64,000 nt of DNA from JAOEGB01 sp041262585 (GTDB lineage Bacteria > Actinomycetota > Actinomycetes > Streptosporangiales > Streptosporangiaceae), in assembly GCF_041262585.1 (NCBI RefSeq), contig NZ_JBGCBZ010000007.1, positions 1-64,000 on the forward strand, given 5' to 3'. The notes under the pieces are model-generated. The model did not search any database and was not told the DNA's origin. It saw only the letters and a program-made list of their open reading frames with translations. The position numbers and the translations under genes were made by a program. Shown here in pieces: positions 34,424 to 45,490 of this stretch. Within the stretch, counting starts at the first letter, position 1, and every line of letters begins with the position of its first letter.

Positions 34424-35393
34424 GCACGCCGAGGCTCCGGGCCAGGGACTGAGTGGCCAGGTCGCGGATGCGGGCGTAGGACTCCTCGGGATACTGCCGG
34501 GGGCCGTTCTCCACCAGCAGGATCAGGTAGAGGTAGACCTGGTAGAGCGCGATCCGGATCTCCGCGGCCCCGGTGAGCTCGATCGTGCCGCCCGCCGCCC
34601 GGTAGCCGGCCAGCAGCGGGTCGTCGTCCCGGACCTCCCCGAAGATCGTGGGAGTGACGAACTCGGCCAGCGGGTCGCCCCAGAACGCCCGCTCGTGGTC
34701 GATCAGCGCCTGGACGCGATTGTCCTCCGTCAGGAAGACGTTGCCCGGCCACACGTCGAAGTGGATCAGCGACGGCGTGACCACCTCGTCGAGCGCGGCG
34801 GCGTTGGCGTGGACGAGGCCGGCGATCTCGACGAGCGACACGGGCAGCGGCGTCCCGTAGTGGACGGCGTCTTCCAGCATGGCCCCCGTCATGGCGAGGA
34901 ACGCCTCCCGCCAGGTCCGGCCGGTCAGGCCCGCGTAGGGGTAGCCGAAGACGCCCGTGCCGGGGATCGAGTGCAGCCGGGCCAGGTGACGGCCGACCTC
35001 GAACCGGAGCGCGGCCTCCTCGGCGGGGCCCGGCGAGGCCCGGTTCCACGGCACGCCGTCGAGCGCCGACAGGATCAGGTAGTCGCCGCCGAGCCGCGGG
35101 TCGTCGAAGGCCGCGTGCAGGAGGGACGGCAGCGGCAGCCCGAGCGGGGCGGCGAGGCCGTAGACCATGGCCTCGGTGCGCAGCAGGTTGCGCTCGTAGG
35201 TGAGCAGCCGCAGGTCCGGCGGCGGGCCCACCTTCAGCACGACCCGGCGGCCGTCCGCGAGGCCGAGCAGCCACACGGCGTTGGCGAAGCCGTCGGCCAG
35301 TTCCTCCGAGGACACGACCCCCGCGCCCAGGGCGTCGAGGGCGAGCGCGTCCAGCTGGGCGGGGGAGAGCCGCCTCTTCGTCCTGCTATCCAC
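34413..35393 (-). CDS. Aminoglycoside phosphotransferase-family kinase
   Basis: 326 residues. VVLKVGPPPDLRLLTYERN holds the ATP-binding lysine; LIHFDVWPGNVFL is the Brenner-type catalytic loop (H-D-x5-N) and ALIDHERAFWGDPLAEF carries the Mg-binding Asp. Fits the APH/choline kinase-like fold. Acceptor unknown; resistance is not implied. It overlaps by 8 bp with the upstream mutarotase gene, suggesting a sugar or sugar-derivative substrate. Confidence 0.88.
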   Translation of the reverse strand: MDSRTKRRLSPAQLDALALDALGAGVVSSEELADGFANAVWLLGLADGRRVVLKVGPPPDLRLLTYERNLLRTEAMVYGLAAPLGLPLPSLLHAAFDDPRLGGDYLILSALDGVPWNRASPGPAEEAALRFEVGRHLARLHSIPGTGVFGYPYAGLTGRTWREAFLAMTGAMLEDAVHYGTPLPVSLVEIAGLVHANAAALDEVVTPSLIHFDVWPGNVFLTEDNRVQALIDHERAFWGDPLAEFVTPTIFGEVRDDDPLLAGYRAAGGTIELTGAAEIRIALYQVYLYLILLVENGPRQYPEESYARIRDLATQSLARSLGVLRR

Positions 35394-36282
35394 GGATGGT
35401 CCAGGTCGCTCGGTGGGTGTCGCCCGGCTTGAGGACGACCAGGTCGGTGCCCGAGTTGAACGCGTCGGGCGGGCAGGTCATCGGCTCCACCGCCAGCCCG
35501 CGGTGGGCGAGCCCCGTGCCGGTGCAGATCTGGACCCAGGGCATGGTCGCCGCGTCCCAGAACACCTCCACCTCGCCGTCCGGGCCGCGGAGCCGTACGC
35601 GCCCGGTGGTGAGCCCGGTGAAGGCGTTGTCGATCGCGGTGTCCCCGACCACGCGCGGGCTCCGGAAGTCGTACGGCGTCGCCGCCACGTCCTCGACGGC
35701 GCGGGGTGCGAGCGACTCGTCGGTGAGGAGCACGCGCGACGCGGGCAGGTCGAGCTCGTACTCCCGCACGTCGGCCCCGGCCAGCAGCCACGGGTGGGAG
35801 CCGCAGCCGTACGGAGCGGCCGCCTCGCCGATGTTCGTGGCGTTCAGCGTCGTCGCCAGCCCCTCGGCGGACAGCGCGTACCGCACCTCCAGCGCGATCC
35901 GGAACGGATATCCCGGGGCCGGCTCGACCGTGTGGGTCAGCCGTACGAAACCGCGCTCGTCCTCGAGGGAGAGGAACTCCGCGCACCTCCACGGGCGGTC
36001 GGCTGCCAGGCCGTGCAGCGCGTGCCCCCGCTCGGGTTCGTTGACGGTCAGGCTGTGCCGCTCGCCTCCGAAGGAGTAGACGCCGCCGACGACCCGGTTC
36101 GGCCAGGGGGCGAGCAGGGTGCCGCTGTAGTAGCGGATGGGGTCGTCCTCGCCCCACGCCGTCACCAGGTCCCGGTCGCCGTGGCGCAGGGACCGTAACG
36201 CCCCGCCGCGCTCGCTGATGACGGCGTGGTAACCGCCACCGAGAAGTGTGTAGCCGGGCACGGGGGTCATCTCCATGCTCAC
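35386..36282 (-). CDS. Aldose 1-epimerase (galactose mutarotase-like)
   Basis: 298 residues from GTG at 36282; ATG 36276 and 36270 are in frame and possible. APWPNRVVGGVYSFGG, GHALHGL (catalytic-type His), YGCGSHPWL (second His) and LAVEPMTCPPDAFNSG (Glu base) are the family blocks. Interconverts alpha and beta anomers of an aldose. First of a two-gene operon with the APH-like kinase, compatible with mutarotation then phosphorylation of a sugar; this pairing is inferred. Confidence 0.9.
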   Translation of the reverse strand: MSMEMTPVPGYTLLGGGYHAVISERGGALRSLRHGDRDLVTAWGEDDPIRYYSGTLLAPWPNRVVGGVYSFGGERHSLTVNEPERGHALHGLAADRPWRCAEFLSLEDERGFVRLTHTVEPAPGYPFRIALEVRYALSAEGLATTLNATNIGEAAAPYGCGSHPWLLAGADVREYELDLPASRVLLTDESLAPRAVEDVAATPYDFRSPRVVGDTAIDNAFTGLTTGRVRLRGPDGEVEVFWDAATMPWVQICTGTGLAHRGLAVEPMTCPPDAFNSGTDLVVLKPGDTHRATWTIRG

Positions 36283-36330
36283 GATCTTTACAGCTCACGC
36301 CGAGGCGCGCGTCACCAGGTGGCTCCTAAG

Positions 36331-36361
36331 GCGGCCGCCGCCCGGAAGGGGCGGCGGCCGC
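36331..36361. terminator. Perfect 13-bp GC-rich hairpin after the sulfatase gene
   Basis: Arms GCGGCCGCCGCCC (36331-36343) and GGGCGGCGGCCGC (36349-36361), loop GGAAG. It starts 5 bp beyond the sulfatase stop codon (transcription leftward). No U-run follows, as usual for GC-rich actinomycete terminators. A second 10-bp hairpin lies just inside the coding end (36376-36400). Confidence 0.75.
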
Positions 36362-36366
36362 GACGT

Positions 36367-37839
36367 CTACTGCTTGCGGGCGCCGCCGGGCGGCGCCCGC
36401 GCCATGCGGGCCCTCAGCCACAGCTGGGCGGCGTCGGCGATCCGGCAGGTCCCGCCACCGCACTCGTGCAGTACGGCCAGGCGCGCGGACAGCGTGCCGA
36501 CGAGGACCGGGTCGGCGGTCGTGGCGATGTTGCGCAGCTCGCCGGGGTCGGCGTACAGGTCGTAGAGCTGCCGCTCGCCCGTCTCGTACTCCACGTAGCT
36601 GTACCGGTCGGTGCGCAGCGCGTTGTAGGTCGGCGGGCAGCCGGGGGAGTACGCCGCGTGGACGAACTCCACGAGCACGGCGTCGCGCCACGGCACCTCC
36701 CGCCCCTGGAGGAGCGGGACGAGCGAGCGGCCCTCGGCGAAATCCGGCGTGGCGGCCCCGCCCAGCTCGGCGAACGTGGGGGAGAGGTCAACGGTGGAGG
36801 CGAGGCGGTCGATCGTGCTGCCGGGGGCGATGCCGGGCCCTCTCACCACCATCGGGACGCGGATGTCCTCCTCGAACGGCGTCGTCTTGCCCGGGAGCAG
36901 CCGGTGCTGGCCGAGATGGAAGCCGTTGTCGGAGGTGAGGAAGATGTAGGTGTCGTCGAGCCGCCCCGCGTGGGCGAGCGAGGAGACGAGGGCGCCGACC
37001 ATGTCGTCCACGCCGAGCATGGCGCGCATCCGGTTCTCGTGGACCCGGTCGATCCGCTTGACGTCCCTTGCCGACAGGTGCGGCCTCTCCCGTAGCCAGA
37101 ACGGCTCGGCGGACATGTCCTCCTGGTCGAACGAGGGCGTCCGGGGCGCGGGCTCCCCGGTGAACGCCGCGTCGTGGCGCGGAGCGTGGTGGGCCGGCAG
37201 GTGGGGCGCCACGGGCGCGAGGTAGAGGAAGAAGGGGTCGGTTTCCGCGACGAACCGGTCGGCCTTGCCGCTGAGGACGTCCTCCAGGTAGTCGCCCGGG
37301 GCGTCGCCGTACTGGAAGACCGTCCCGTTCTCGTTGAGGGCGTAGCCGTACTCCTGGTAGAGCCGGGTGACGGGCACCGCCCACTCGTCCCAGCCGGGCG
37401 GGATGTAGGACCGGGGCGCGCCGGACGGGTACTGGTTCAGGTACTTGCCGAACAGGGCGGTGCGGTAGCCGGCGTCGTGCATCCACGTGCCGACCGTGGA
37501 TGACTCCATAGGCCGAAATTTCGGGAAACCGCCGGTCGGGGACCGGTTGCTCTCCACCTGATGGCTGTGCACGTACTGCGAGCGGAGGAGCGACGACCGG
37601 GACGGGCAGCACCACGGGTTCGTGACGAAGAAGTGCGAGAACGACGCGCCCTGCCGGACCAGCAGATTCCAGATGTTGGGAAACCTCTGGAGATCGGTGG
37701 TGTCCAGATCGTCCGTCAGGATCAGCACGATGTTCGGACGGTGCGGGGCCGCGGGCTCCCCGCGGGCGGCTCCGGCCAGCGTGGCGGCCAGCACCAGCAT
37801 CGCGGCGAGCCAGGAACACCATCCTCTGAACAGGGGCAC
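36367..37839 (-). CDS. Secreted sulfatase (formylglycine-dependent)
   Basis: 490 residues. Signal peptide LAAMLVLAATLAGAARG; sulfatase domain begins PNIVLILTDDLDTTDL with the metal aspartates D43 and D44. The modification motif is C77-C78-P79-S80-R81 in NPWCCPSRSSLLR: Cys77 would be turned into formylglycine by FGE. YIFLTSDNGFHLGQHRL carries the other metal ligands. Overall closest in look to N-acetylglucosamine-6-sulfatase/choline-sulfatase-like enzymes. The Pro/Gly/Arg-rich C-terminus is encoded by a hairpin-forming stretch. Confidence 0.93.
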   Translation of the reverse strand: MPLFRGWCSWLAAMLVLAATLAGAARGEPAAPHRPNIVLILTDDLDTTDLQRFPNIWNLLVRQGASFSHFFVTNPWCCPSRSSLLRSQYVHSHQVESNRSPTGGFPKFRPMESSTVGTWMHDAGYRTALFGKYLNQYPSGAPRSYIPPGWDEWAVPVTRLYQEYGYALNENGTVFQYGDAPGDYLEDVLSGKADRFVAETDPFFLYLAPVAPHLPAHHAPRHDAAFTGEPAPRTPSFDQEDMSAEPFWLRERPHLSARDVKRIDRVHENRMRAMLGVDDMVGALVSSLAHAGRLDDTYIFLTSDNGFHLGQHRLLPGKTTPFEEDIRVPMVVRGPGIAPGSTIDRLASTVDLSPTFAELGGAATPDFAEGRSLVPLLQGREVPWRDAVLVEFVHAAYSPGCPPTYNALRTDRYSYVEYETGERQLYDLYADPGELRNIATTADPVLVGTLSARLAVLHECGGGTCRIADAAQLWLRARMARAPPGGARKQ

Positions 37840-37889
37840 GGCCTAAAGCATTGCCGTGCCCCTGTCAGCGGAAACGCGTGTCGCCTGGG

Positions 37890-38717
37890 TTAACCCATCC
37901 AGTCGAAGACCGCCGGGTCCGGGCCGAGCCGCCGGCCGTTGTCGAGCGCGTCGACGGCGGCCATGTCGGCGGCGGTGAGCTCGAAGTCGAAGACGTCGAT
38001 GTTCTCAGCGATCCGGGACGGCGTCACCGACTTCGGGATGACGACGTTGCCGATCTGGAGGTGCCAGCGCAGCACCACCTGGGCCGGGCTCTTGCCGTTC
38101 TTCGCGGCGATGTCGGCGAGCTCGGGCAGGTCGAGCAGGCCCCGGCCCTGCCCGAGGGGGCTCCACGCCTCGGTGGCGATGCCGTGCTCGGCGTGGAAGG
38201 CGCGCAGCTCCCGCTGGGGGAACTGGGGGTGCAGCTCGATCTGGTTGACCGCGGGCACCACGCCGGTCTCGTCGAACAGCCGGCGCAGCGTCTCGATCGT
38301 GAAGTTCGAGACGCCGACGGCCCGGACCCGTCCGTCGGCGTACAGCTTCTCCAGGGCCTTCCACGCCTCGGCGTACTTGCCGCGCGACGGGACCGGCCAG
38401 TGGATCAGGTAGAGGTCGAGCACGTCGAGCCCGAGCCGGTCCATGCTCTCGTCGAAGGCCCACAGGGCCTTGTCGTAGTCGTGTTCGTCGTTCCACAGCT
38501 TCGTCGTGACGAACAGGTCGTCACGGGGAATCCCCGAGTCCCGTACGGCACGGCCGACCCCGCGCTCGTTCCAGTAGAGCTTGGCGGTGTCGATGCTCCG
38601 GTATCCGGCGTCCAGGGCCGTGGCCACGGCCTTCTCCGCCTCGTCGTCGGGAACCTGCCAGACGCCGAAGCCGAGCTGCGGCATGACCACACCGTTGTTC
38701 AAGGTGATGTCTTCCAT
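37890..38717 (-). CDS. Aldo/keto reductase
   Basis: 275 residues from ATG at 38717 (MEDITLNNGVVMPQLGFGVW). Catalytic tetrad: Asp in SIDTAKLYWNE, Tyr in the same block, Lys in VTTKLWND, His in YLIHWPVP. The C-terminal GNVVIPKSVTPSRIAEN binds NADPH. Matches the AKR5/2,5-diketo-gluconate reductase-like group common in actinobacteria. Cytoplasmic; physiological carbonyl substrate unknown. Confidence 0.95.
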   Translation of the reverse strand: MEDITLNNGVVMPQLGFGVWQVPDDEAEKAVATALDAGYRSIDTAKLYWNERGVGRAVRDSGIPRDDLFVTTKLWNDEHDYDKALWAFDESMDRLGLDVLDLYLIHWPVPSRGKYAEAWKALEKLYADGRVRAVGVSNFTIETLRRLFDETGVVPAVNQIELHPQFPQRELRAFHAEHGIATEAWSPLGQGRGLLDLPELADIAAKNGKSPAQVVLRWHLQIGNVVIPKSVTPSRIAENIDVFDFELTAADMAAVDALDNGRRLGPDPAVFDWMG

Positions 38718-38815
38718 GCCTCCATGCTGCCCCATCGCCGCATGATGATCCCTTCGGGCTCTGTTCACCGGGTGTTCCCGCCCGTGTCTTCTTCACCGGA
38801 TATTGTGAGCGCGTC

Positions 38816-39793
38816 GTGAACGGGTCTTTACGGAACGTAGGACCGGCCGTCGCCTGGGTCGAGTCCCCTCTTCAGCTTCTGTGCGTCGTCGAGGCGCACC
38901 ACGCCGGGCTCCTCGGGAGCACCACACGCGTGGTGCCGCGTGCCGGGCTGCCCGCGCTGAGGCTGACGCGCCGCGAGCTCAAGCGGCTCGGCCTCCCCGA
39001 GGGCCTGGAGTTCGACGAGCCGGCGGGCCGCATGCCGAGGCCGGGCCGCACGTGGGTGGTGGGCGACGCCTTCTCCGGCCGGGTCCAGCTCGCGCTGGTC
39101 ACCTCGATCCCCGGCCGCACGGTCCTGGTCGACGACGGCCTCGCCACGATCCGCCTGCTCGAACTCGTCACCGCGCGCCGGCCGCTGCTGCGGGCGCGAG
39201 GGAAGGCGAGCCTCGGCCGCACGGTGCTCGCGACCGCCGCCGGGATCCGCCTGCGGAGCAGGAACCTGACCGTCTTCACCGCGCTTCCCGTGCCGGAGGA
39301 CCTCGCCCAGGCCGTGCGGGACACAGGGGCCGAGCTGGTGGGGCACGACTTCGCCTGGCTGCGGTCGAAGCCCGCCGACCGGCCGCCGGACGAGCGCACG
39401 GTCGTGCTGGGCACCTCACTCGTCCGCAACGGGTTGATCCACCGCGACCGCTACCTCCACTGGCTGGAGCGCATCGAGGAGCCGGTGGCGTACTACCCCC
39501 ACCGCCGCGAGGACCCGCGCGACCTCGACCGGGTGCGGCGGATCTCCGGCCTCACCGTCTACGACGCGGGCATCCCCGCCGAGATGACCCTGCGGGACCT
39601 GCGCCCCGGCCAGCGCGTGCTCAGCCTGCCGTCCACCGCCGTGACGTCGCTGCGCGTGCTGCTGTCCGCCCGGGGCGTCTCCGTGGACACCGTGGACGTC
39701 CCCGACGACTGGTGGACCGCCTCGGCCGGTCCGTCCCTGCGCTCGCATCTCCAGCTCTTCGCTCATGAAACCCCGCGAAAGGTTGCTCCTTGA
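38816..39793 (+). CDS. Glycosyltransferase-like protein of the nonulosonate locus
   Basis: 325 residues from GTG at 38816. AWVESPLQLLCVVEAHHAG at the N-terminus resembles the opening of GT52/polysialyltransferase-like GT-B proteins; TVVLGTSLVRNGLIHRDRYLHWL and EPVAYYPHRREDPRDL resemble the second Rossmann half (the YxPHRRE block is found in LpsS/GT52 sialyltransferases). No membrane helix. The stop overlaps the next gene's TTG start. Transferase function is inferred from these blocks and from the polysialyltransferase and NeuAB genes next door. Confidence 0.65.
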   Translation: MNGSLRNVGPAVAWVESPLQLLCVVEAHHAGLLGSTTRVVPRAGLPALRLTRRELKRLGLPEGLEFDEPAGRMPRPGRTWVVGDAFSGRVQLALVTSIPGRTVLVDDGLATIRLLELVTARRPLLRARGKASLGRTVLATAAGIRLRSRNLTVFTALPVPEDLAQAVRDTGAELVGHDFAWLRSKPADRPPDERTVVLGTSLVRNGLIHRDRYLHWLERIEEPVAYYPHRREDPRDLDRVRRISGLTVYDAGIPAEMTLRDLRPGQRVLSLPSTAVTSLRVLLSARGVSVDTVDVPDDWWTASAGPSLRSHLQLFAHETPRKVAP

Positions 39794-41004
39794 CCCGCGT
39801 GCTCGCCGTCGCCGACTCCGACTCGTATCTGAAGTGGGCCGCGGGCCTTCTGAACGCGCTCCCCGCGTCGTGGACCACGGAGCTCACCGTGGTCCGCACG
39901 CCGATCACGCCGTCGGAGGGCCAGATCGAGGCGGCGGTGAGCGGCACCCGGAGCGCGCCCGCGCCGGTCCTGTCGGCCCGCCAGCTCCGCAGGGCCGCGG
40001 AGCGGTTCCAGCCCGACGTGGTGCTGCTCGCCTGCACCGGCCCGGTCGTCGACGCGCTCGCCGCGGAGATCCTTTCCGACCTGCGGCCCCGCCCCGTGTT
40101 CGTGTCGGGGCTGCCCGGCATCTCCGTGCCCGCCACCGAGAAGGCGTGGCTCTACCGCAGCGGCTGCGACCTGTTCGTCGTGCACAGCGGCCGGGAGGTG
40201 GCGGAGTTCTCCGCCATCGGCCGCGAGCTGGGCGGGGGCGGCGGGGTCGCGCTGGCCCGCCTGCCGTACCTCGACCTGAGCGCCGCCGCGCCCCAGGCGA
40301 GCCCGGCTCAGCGCGACCGGGTGGTCTTCGCCACCCAGGCGAAGGTGCCGCGCCGCCGGGAGGAGCGGGAGGAGGTCCTGCTCGCGCTCGCCGCGCTGGC
40401 CGTGGCCCGGCCCGACCTCGACGTCGTGGTCAAGCTCAGGGCCCGTGAATCCGAGCGGCAGACACACAACGAGCGGCACCATTACGAGACGCTCTGGACG
40501 GAGATGGCCGAGGAGGGCCGCCTCCCACACCGGGACGCGGTGCGGTTCGCCACCGGCGCCATGCACGAGCATCTCACCCACGCCGCCGGGTTCGTCACGG
40601 TCAGCTCGACCGCCGCGCTGGAGGCGATCGCGCAGCGGGTGCCGCTGCTCGTGCTGTCCGACTTCGGGGTCAGCGCAGAGATGATCAACCTGGTCTTCGA
40701 GGGCAGCGGCTGCCTCGGCACGATGGACGACCTGGCCGAGGCCGGCTTCCGCATGCCGACCGAGGAGTGGTGCCGGGCCAACTACTTCCACGACGCCGCG
40801 GCGAGCGACTGGATCGCCCGGATCTCCGCGCTGGTGGAGGACGCTCGGGCGGGACGGCTCGTGCCCGCGAGGTCGGTCCTCGACGGGCCCGAGCACGCCA
40901 CCGCCCGCCGCCGCGCCCGGCTCCGCCTGGAGGTCCCGCCCAAGGTGCTGAGGTACGGCTACCGCGCCAAGCGCCGCATGCGCCGCTACCTCAAGACATT
41001 CTGA
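39790..41004 (+). CDS. DUF6716-type putative glycosyltransferase
   Basis: 404 residues from TTG at 39790 (GTG 39799 is an alternative), overlapping the upstream stop. Two Rossmann-like halves: RVLAVADSDSYLKWAAGLL at the start and DRVVFATQAKVPRRREERE then DVVVKLRARESERQTHNERHHYE in the second, with FVTVSSTAALEAIAQRVPLLVLSDFG as the nucleotide-sugar-site helix. That SSTAALEAI block is shared by polysialyltransferase-like and CDP-glycerol transferase-like GT-B enzymes. The C-terminus is strongly basic (YRAKRRMRRYLKTF), likely for membrane association. Ends directly against the convergent gene with no gap. Confidence 0.7.
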   Translation: MTRVLAVADSDSYLKWAAGLLNALPASWTTELTVVRTPITPSEGQIEAAVSGTRSAPAPVLSARQLRRAAERFQPDVVLLACTGPVVDALAAEILSDLRPRPVFVSGLPGISVPATEKAWLYRSGCDLFVVHSGREVAEFSAIGRELGGGGGVALARLPYLDLSAAAPQASPAQRDRVVFATQAKVPRRREEREEVLLALAALAVARPDLDVVVKLRARESERQTHNERHHYETLWTEMAEEGRLPHRDAVRFATGAMHEHLTHAAGFVTVSSTAALEAIAQRVPLLVLSDFGVSAEMINLVFEGSGCLGTMDDLAEAGFRMPTEEWCRANYFHDAAASDWIARISALVEDARAGRLVPARSVLDGPEHATARRRARLRLEVPPKVLRYGYRAKRRMRRYLKTF

Positions 41005-42276
41005 TCAGCGCGAGAGCAGGCGGCGCAGCCGCGACGCGGGGCGGAGCTGGCGCTGCTCGGGGGCCAGCTCCAGTGCCGCCAGGCGGCGGCCCTTGAAGTA
41101 GCGCGCCGCGCCGTTGGTCTCCAGGTAGCGCGTAGCCGCCTCCCGCAGGCCCGGATAGGCCGCGCTCTGCATGCAGTAGCCCACGGCGCTCACCAGGGCG
41201 CTCACGTCGGCGGGCGGCGGCTCGGTGATCGAGCCGTCCGCTTCCAGCCGGGGGAGGCTCGCGTCGGCGATCGTCGCCGGGATCCGGTTGCTGTTCTCGT
41301 ACGGCGAGAGCCGTTCGAGAACGGTGTCGCCGCCGATCGTCGCGACCGGGATGCCGAAGAAGCGCCGCGCGGTCACCAGCGCCGTGGAGAAGCACCCCAC
41401 GACCAGCTCGGGGCGGTTAACGGCGAAGCAGACCTCGGCCGGGGTCGTCTCCCTGGCCACCACCAGCTCGACGCCGAGCTCGTCGGCCACGGGCCGCAGC
41501 TCCCGGGCGTGCCGCCGTCCGGCGGCGGGGTGCGCCTTGAACAGCACCGTCCGGTGCCCGCGCGCCGCCAGTGCCCGGAGCATCCGCTCGTGCAGCCCGG
41601 CCTCCTCCTGCGGGGTGAGGATGCCGAGCGAGGAGAGGTACTGCCCCAGGATCATCGCCTTCGCCCCCGGCACGCTGTCGCCGACCGAGACCTGGCGCAC
41701 GACGGTCGTGAAGGACGACCCGGACAGGGCCTCGGCGGGCACGCCGTACTCGGAGAGGAGCAGAGGGGCGAGGCCCGGCACGAGATCGAGGTGGAGCAGG
41801 CGGGTGATCCGCCCGCTGATCTCGTGGGGGAGCGGGTCACGGGTGGGGCCGTAGCTCATCAGGCCGTCGGAGTAGACGGTGATCGGGGTGTCCTTGAGCA
41901 GCCCCGCGATCGTGCGCGCCGGCGGCACCGGGATCGACTCCAGGACCAGCTCGTCCAGCTCGCCGAACCGCTCCGCGAGCAGGCGGCCGAGCATCGGCGT
42001 CTCGATCGCGCGGGCCTTCCAGTCCGACGGGTGCAGCGGCGCGATCAGCTCGTTCCAGGACACGACCTGGTCGAACCTGCCGCGCAGGGCCGCGAAGCCG
42101 GGGGCCTCGTCGAGCGGCGGGGTGACCTCGGGGATGGCGGCGTTGTTGGACACCAGGAGGACGCGGCGGCCCCTGTCCGCCGGTGTGGGGCTGAACCGCC
42201 CCTCGTCGATGGCCGCGGCGAGGGTCATGGCGCCGAAGAACGTCGACGCGTAGAACAGCCGTGATCTGTCAGGCAC
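41005..42276 (-). CDS. Alpha-2,8-polysialyltransferase-family protein
   Basis: 423 residues. SRLFYASTFFGAMTLAAAID is the start typical of the POLYST family (PF07388); VLFKAHPAAGRRHA contains the K-x-HP motif of sialyl/polysialyltransferases and ELVVGCFSTALVTARRFFG the S(S/T)-rich motif. Predicted to add or polymerise a CMP-activated nonulosonic acid onto a cell-surface acceptor at the cytoplasmic face. Basic C-terminus (RRLAAL.. RLRRLLSR). Overlaps the upstream GT2 gene by 8 bp; same operon as the NeuA-HAD-NeuB fusion. Confidence 0.82.
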   Translation of the reverse strand: MPDRSRLFYASTFFGAMTLAAAIDEGRFSPTPADRGRRVLLVSNNAAIPEVTPPLDEAPGFAALRGRFDQVVSWNELIAPLHPSDWKARAIETPMLGRLLAERFGELDELVLESIPVPPARTIAGLLKDTPITVYSDGLMSYGPTRDPLPHEISGRITRLLHLDLVPGLAPLLLSEYGVPAEALSGSSFTTVVRQVSVGDSVPGAKAMILGQYLSSLGILTPQEEAGLHERMLRALAARGHRTVLFKAHPAAGRRHARELRPVADELGVELVVARETTPAEVCFAVNRPELVVGCFSTALVTARRFFGIPVATIGGDTVLERLSPYENSNRIPATIADASLPRLEADGSITEPPPADVSALVSAVGYCMQSAAYPGLREAATRYLETNGAARYFKGRRLAALELAPEQRQLRPASRLRRLLSR

Positions 42277-43225
42277 GGATCCCTCCCGGGATGTACGGCT
42301 CCAGCAGGGCCCGGCGATCGCCCTCGGGCTCCATGCCGCCGAGCGCGCCGGTCAGGATCTCCGCGGGCAGCCGCCTCAGCGCCGCGGCGGCCCGCTCGTC
42401 GAAGCGGGCCCGCAGCGGGGGCGTGAACCTGCCGGCCAGCTCGGCGTGGTGGGCGAGGAGCGCGCACAGGTTGCGGGCGGCCTTCGGCAGGAACTCCGGC
42501 TCCACCTCGTCCAGGATCAGGTCGTAGGCGTCGAAGAAGTGGAGCTGCCGCTCGTCCCCGATCTGGGTGAGCGAGGCCGGGACCCCGCGCCGGTAGAACA
42601 GCCCGGCGAGCGACACCACCGCGAACGACCGGGCCCGCCGGTGGAGCCGCCAGATCCACGGGCGGTCCTCGGCGGTGTGCAGCCCGCTCGGGAACGTGAG
42701 GAGGTCGCCCAGCTCCCGGCGGTAGATCCCGGCCCAGGCGTAGGGGTAGTCGACCATCGTCTTGTAGTCCGCCGGCATGATGCCGTCGCGCGGGTCGAGC
42801 ACGACGCCGCGCCTCGGCTCGGGCGCCCGGTGGGTCTCCCGCTTGCGGCCCTCCACCTGGACGTGGTCCACGCGGACGAAGTCGCAGCCGAGCCCGTCGA
42901 TCGCCGCGACCAGCCGCGCCAGATAGCCCGGCGCGAACCAGTCGTCGCCGTCGAGGAACGTGACGTACCGGCCCGAGGCCAGCTTGAGACCCATGTTGCG
43001 GGCGTCCGCCAGCCCGACGGGGACGGCGTTGCGGGCGACCGCGAGCTCCGGCAGGTCATGCCGGAAGTCCTCGATCACCGCCGGTGTGGCGTCCACCGAC
43101 CCGTCGTCCACGACGACGACCTCGAACTCGAAGTCGCGCGGCCTGTTGCGGACCAGCGAGGCCAGGGCGTCGCCCAGGTACGGCTCGCCGTCCCGGACCG
43201 GGACGATCACCGAAAGCGTGACCAT
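42269..43225 (-). CDS. Family 2 glycosyltransferase
   Basis: 318 residues. LSVIVPVRDGEPYLGDALASL and VVVVDDGSVDATP form the GT-A nucleotide site; YVTFLDGDDWFAPGYL carries the DxD-type metal motif; HTAEDRPWIWRLHRRARSF is the ED acceptor-site block. Inverting transferase using an NDP-sugar. It lies 15 bp downstream of the NeuA-HAD-NeuB gene and overlaps the polysialyltransferase-like gene, so it probably adds a second sugar to the polymer repeat or makes the primer. Confidence 0.9.
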   Translation of the reverse strand: MVTLSVIVPVRDGEPYLGDALASLVRNRPRDFEFEVVVVDDGSVDATPAVIEDFRHDLPELAVARNAVPVGLADARNMGLKLASGRYVTFLDGDDWFAPGYLARLVAAIDGLGCDFVRVDHVQVEGRKRETHRAPEPRRGVVLDPRDGIMPADYKTMVDYPYAWAGIYRRELGDLLTFPSGLHTAEDRPWIWRLHRRARSFAVVSLAGLFYRRGVPASLTQIGDERQLHFFDAYDLILDEVEPEFLPKAARNLCALLAHHAELAGRFTPPLRARFDERAAAALRRLPAEILTGALGGMEPEGDRRALLEPYIPGGIRA

Positions 43226-43240
43226 GATCCCTCCGCGAGG

Positions 43241-45304
<2,064 letters not shown>

Positions 45305-45332
45305 GAGTGACTCCTTCTACCTGCGACATCAG

Positions 45333-45352
45333 CACCCCCAGGGGCGGGGGTG
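45333..45352. other. Short hairpin upstream of the nonulosonate operon
   Basis: CACCCCC (45333-45339) pairs with GGGGGTG (45346-45352) around AGGGGC. It lies in the 186-bp divergent region between the NeuA-HAD-NeuB gene and the esterase lipoprotein. The same region has a 10-bp palindrome GCCCATGGGC flanked by AAGTT and AACTT (about 45391-45427). Likely regulatory DNA; no known site recognised. Confidence 0.45.
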
Positions 45353-45430
45353 TCCCGAAACTAGCCAGAGGGATGCCCCCTTTGGGGTGACTAAGTTGAA
45401 CGCCCATGGGCGCCCCTCTTAACTTTGGGT

Positions 45431-45457
45431 GTCGTCAGTAGTCGTCAAGCAGTCGTC
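45431..45457. promoter_or_regulatory. Helically phased GTCGTC repeats before the esterase gene
   Basis: GTCGTC occurs at 45431-45436, 45441-45446 and 45452-45457, spaced 10 and 11 bp, that is one helical turn. Located 34-60 bp before the ATG at 45491. Candidate for cooperative binding of an activator; no named factor can be assigned. Confidence 0.4.
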
Positions 45458-45490
45458 TGCACGGTCCCCCCCACCGTCAGGAGAACAGAG

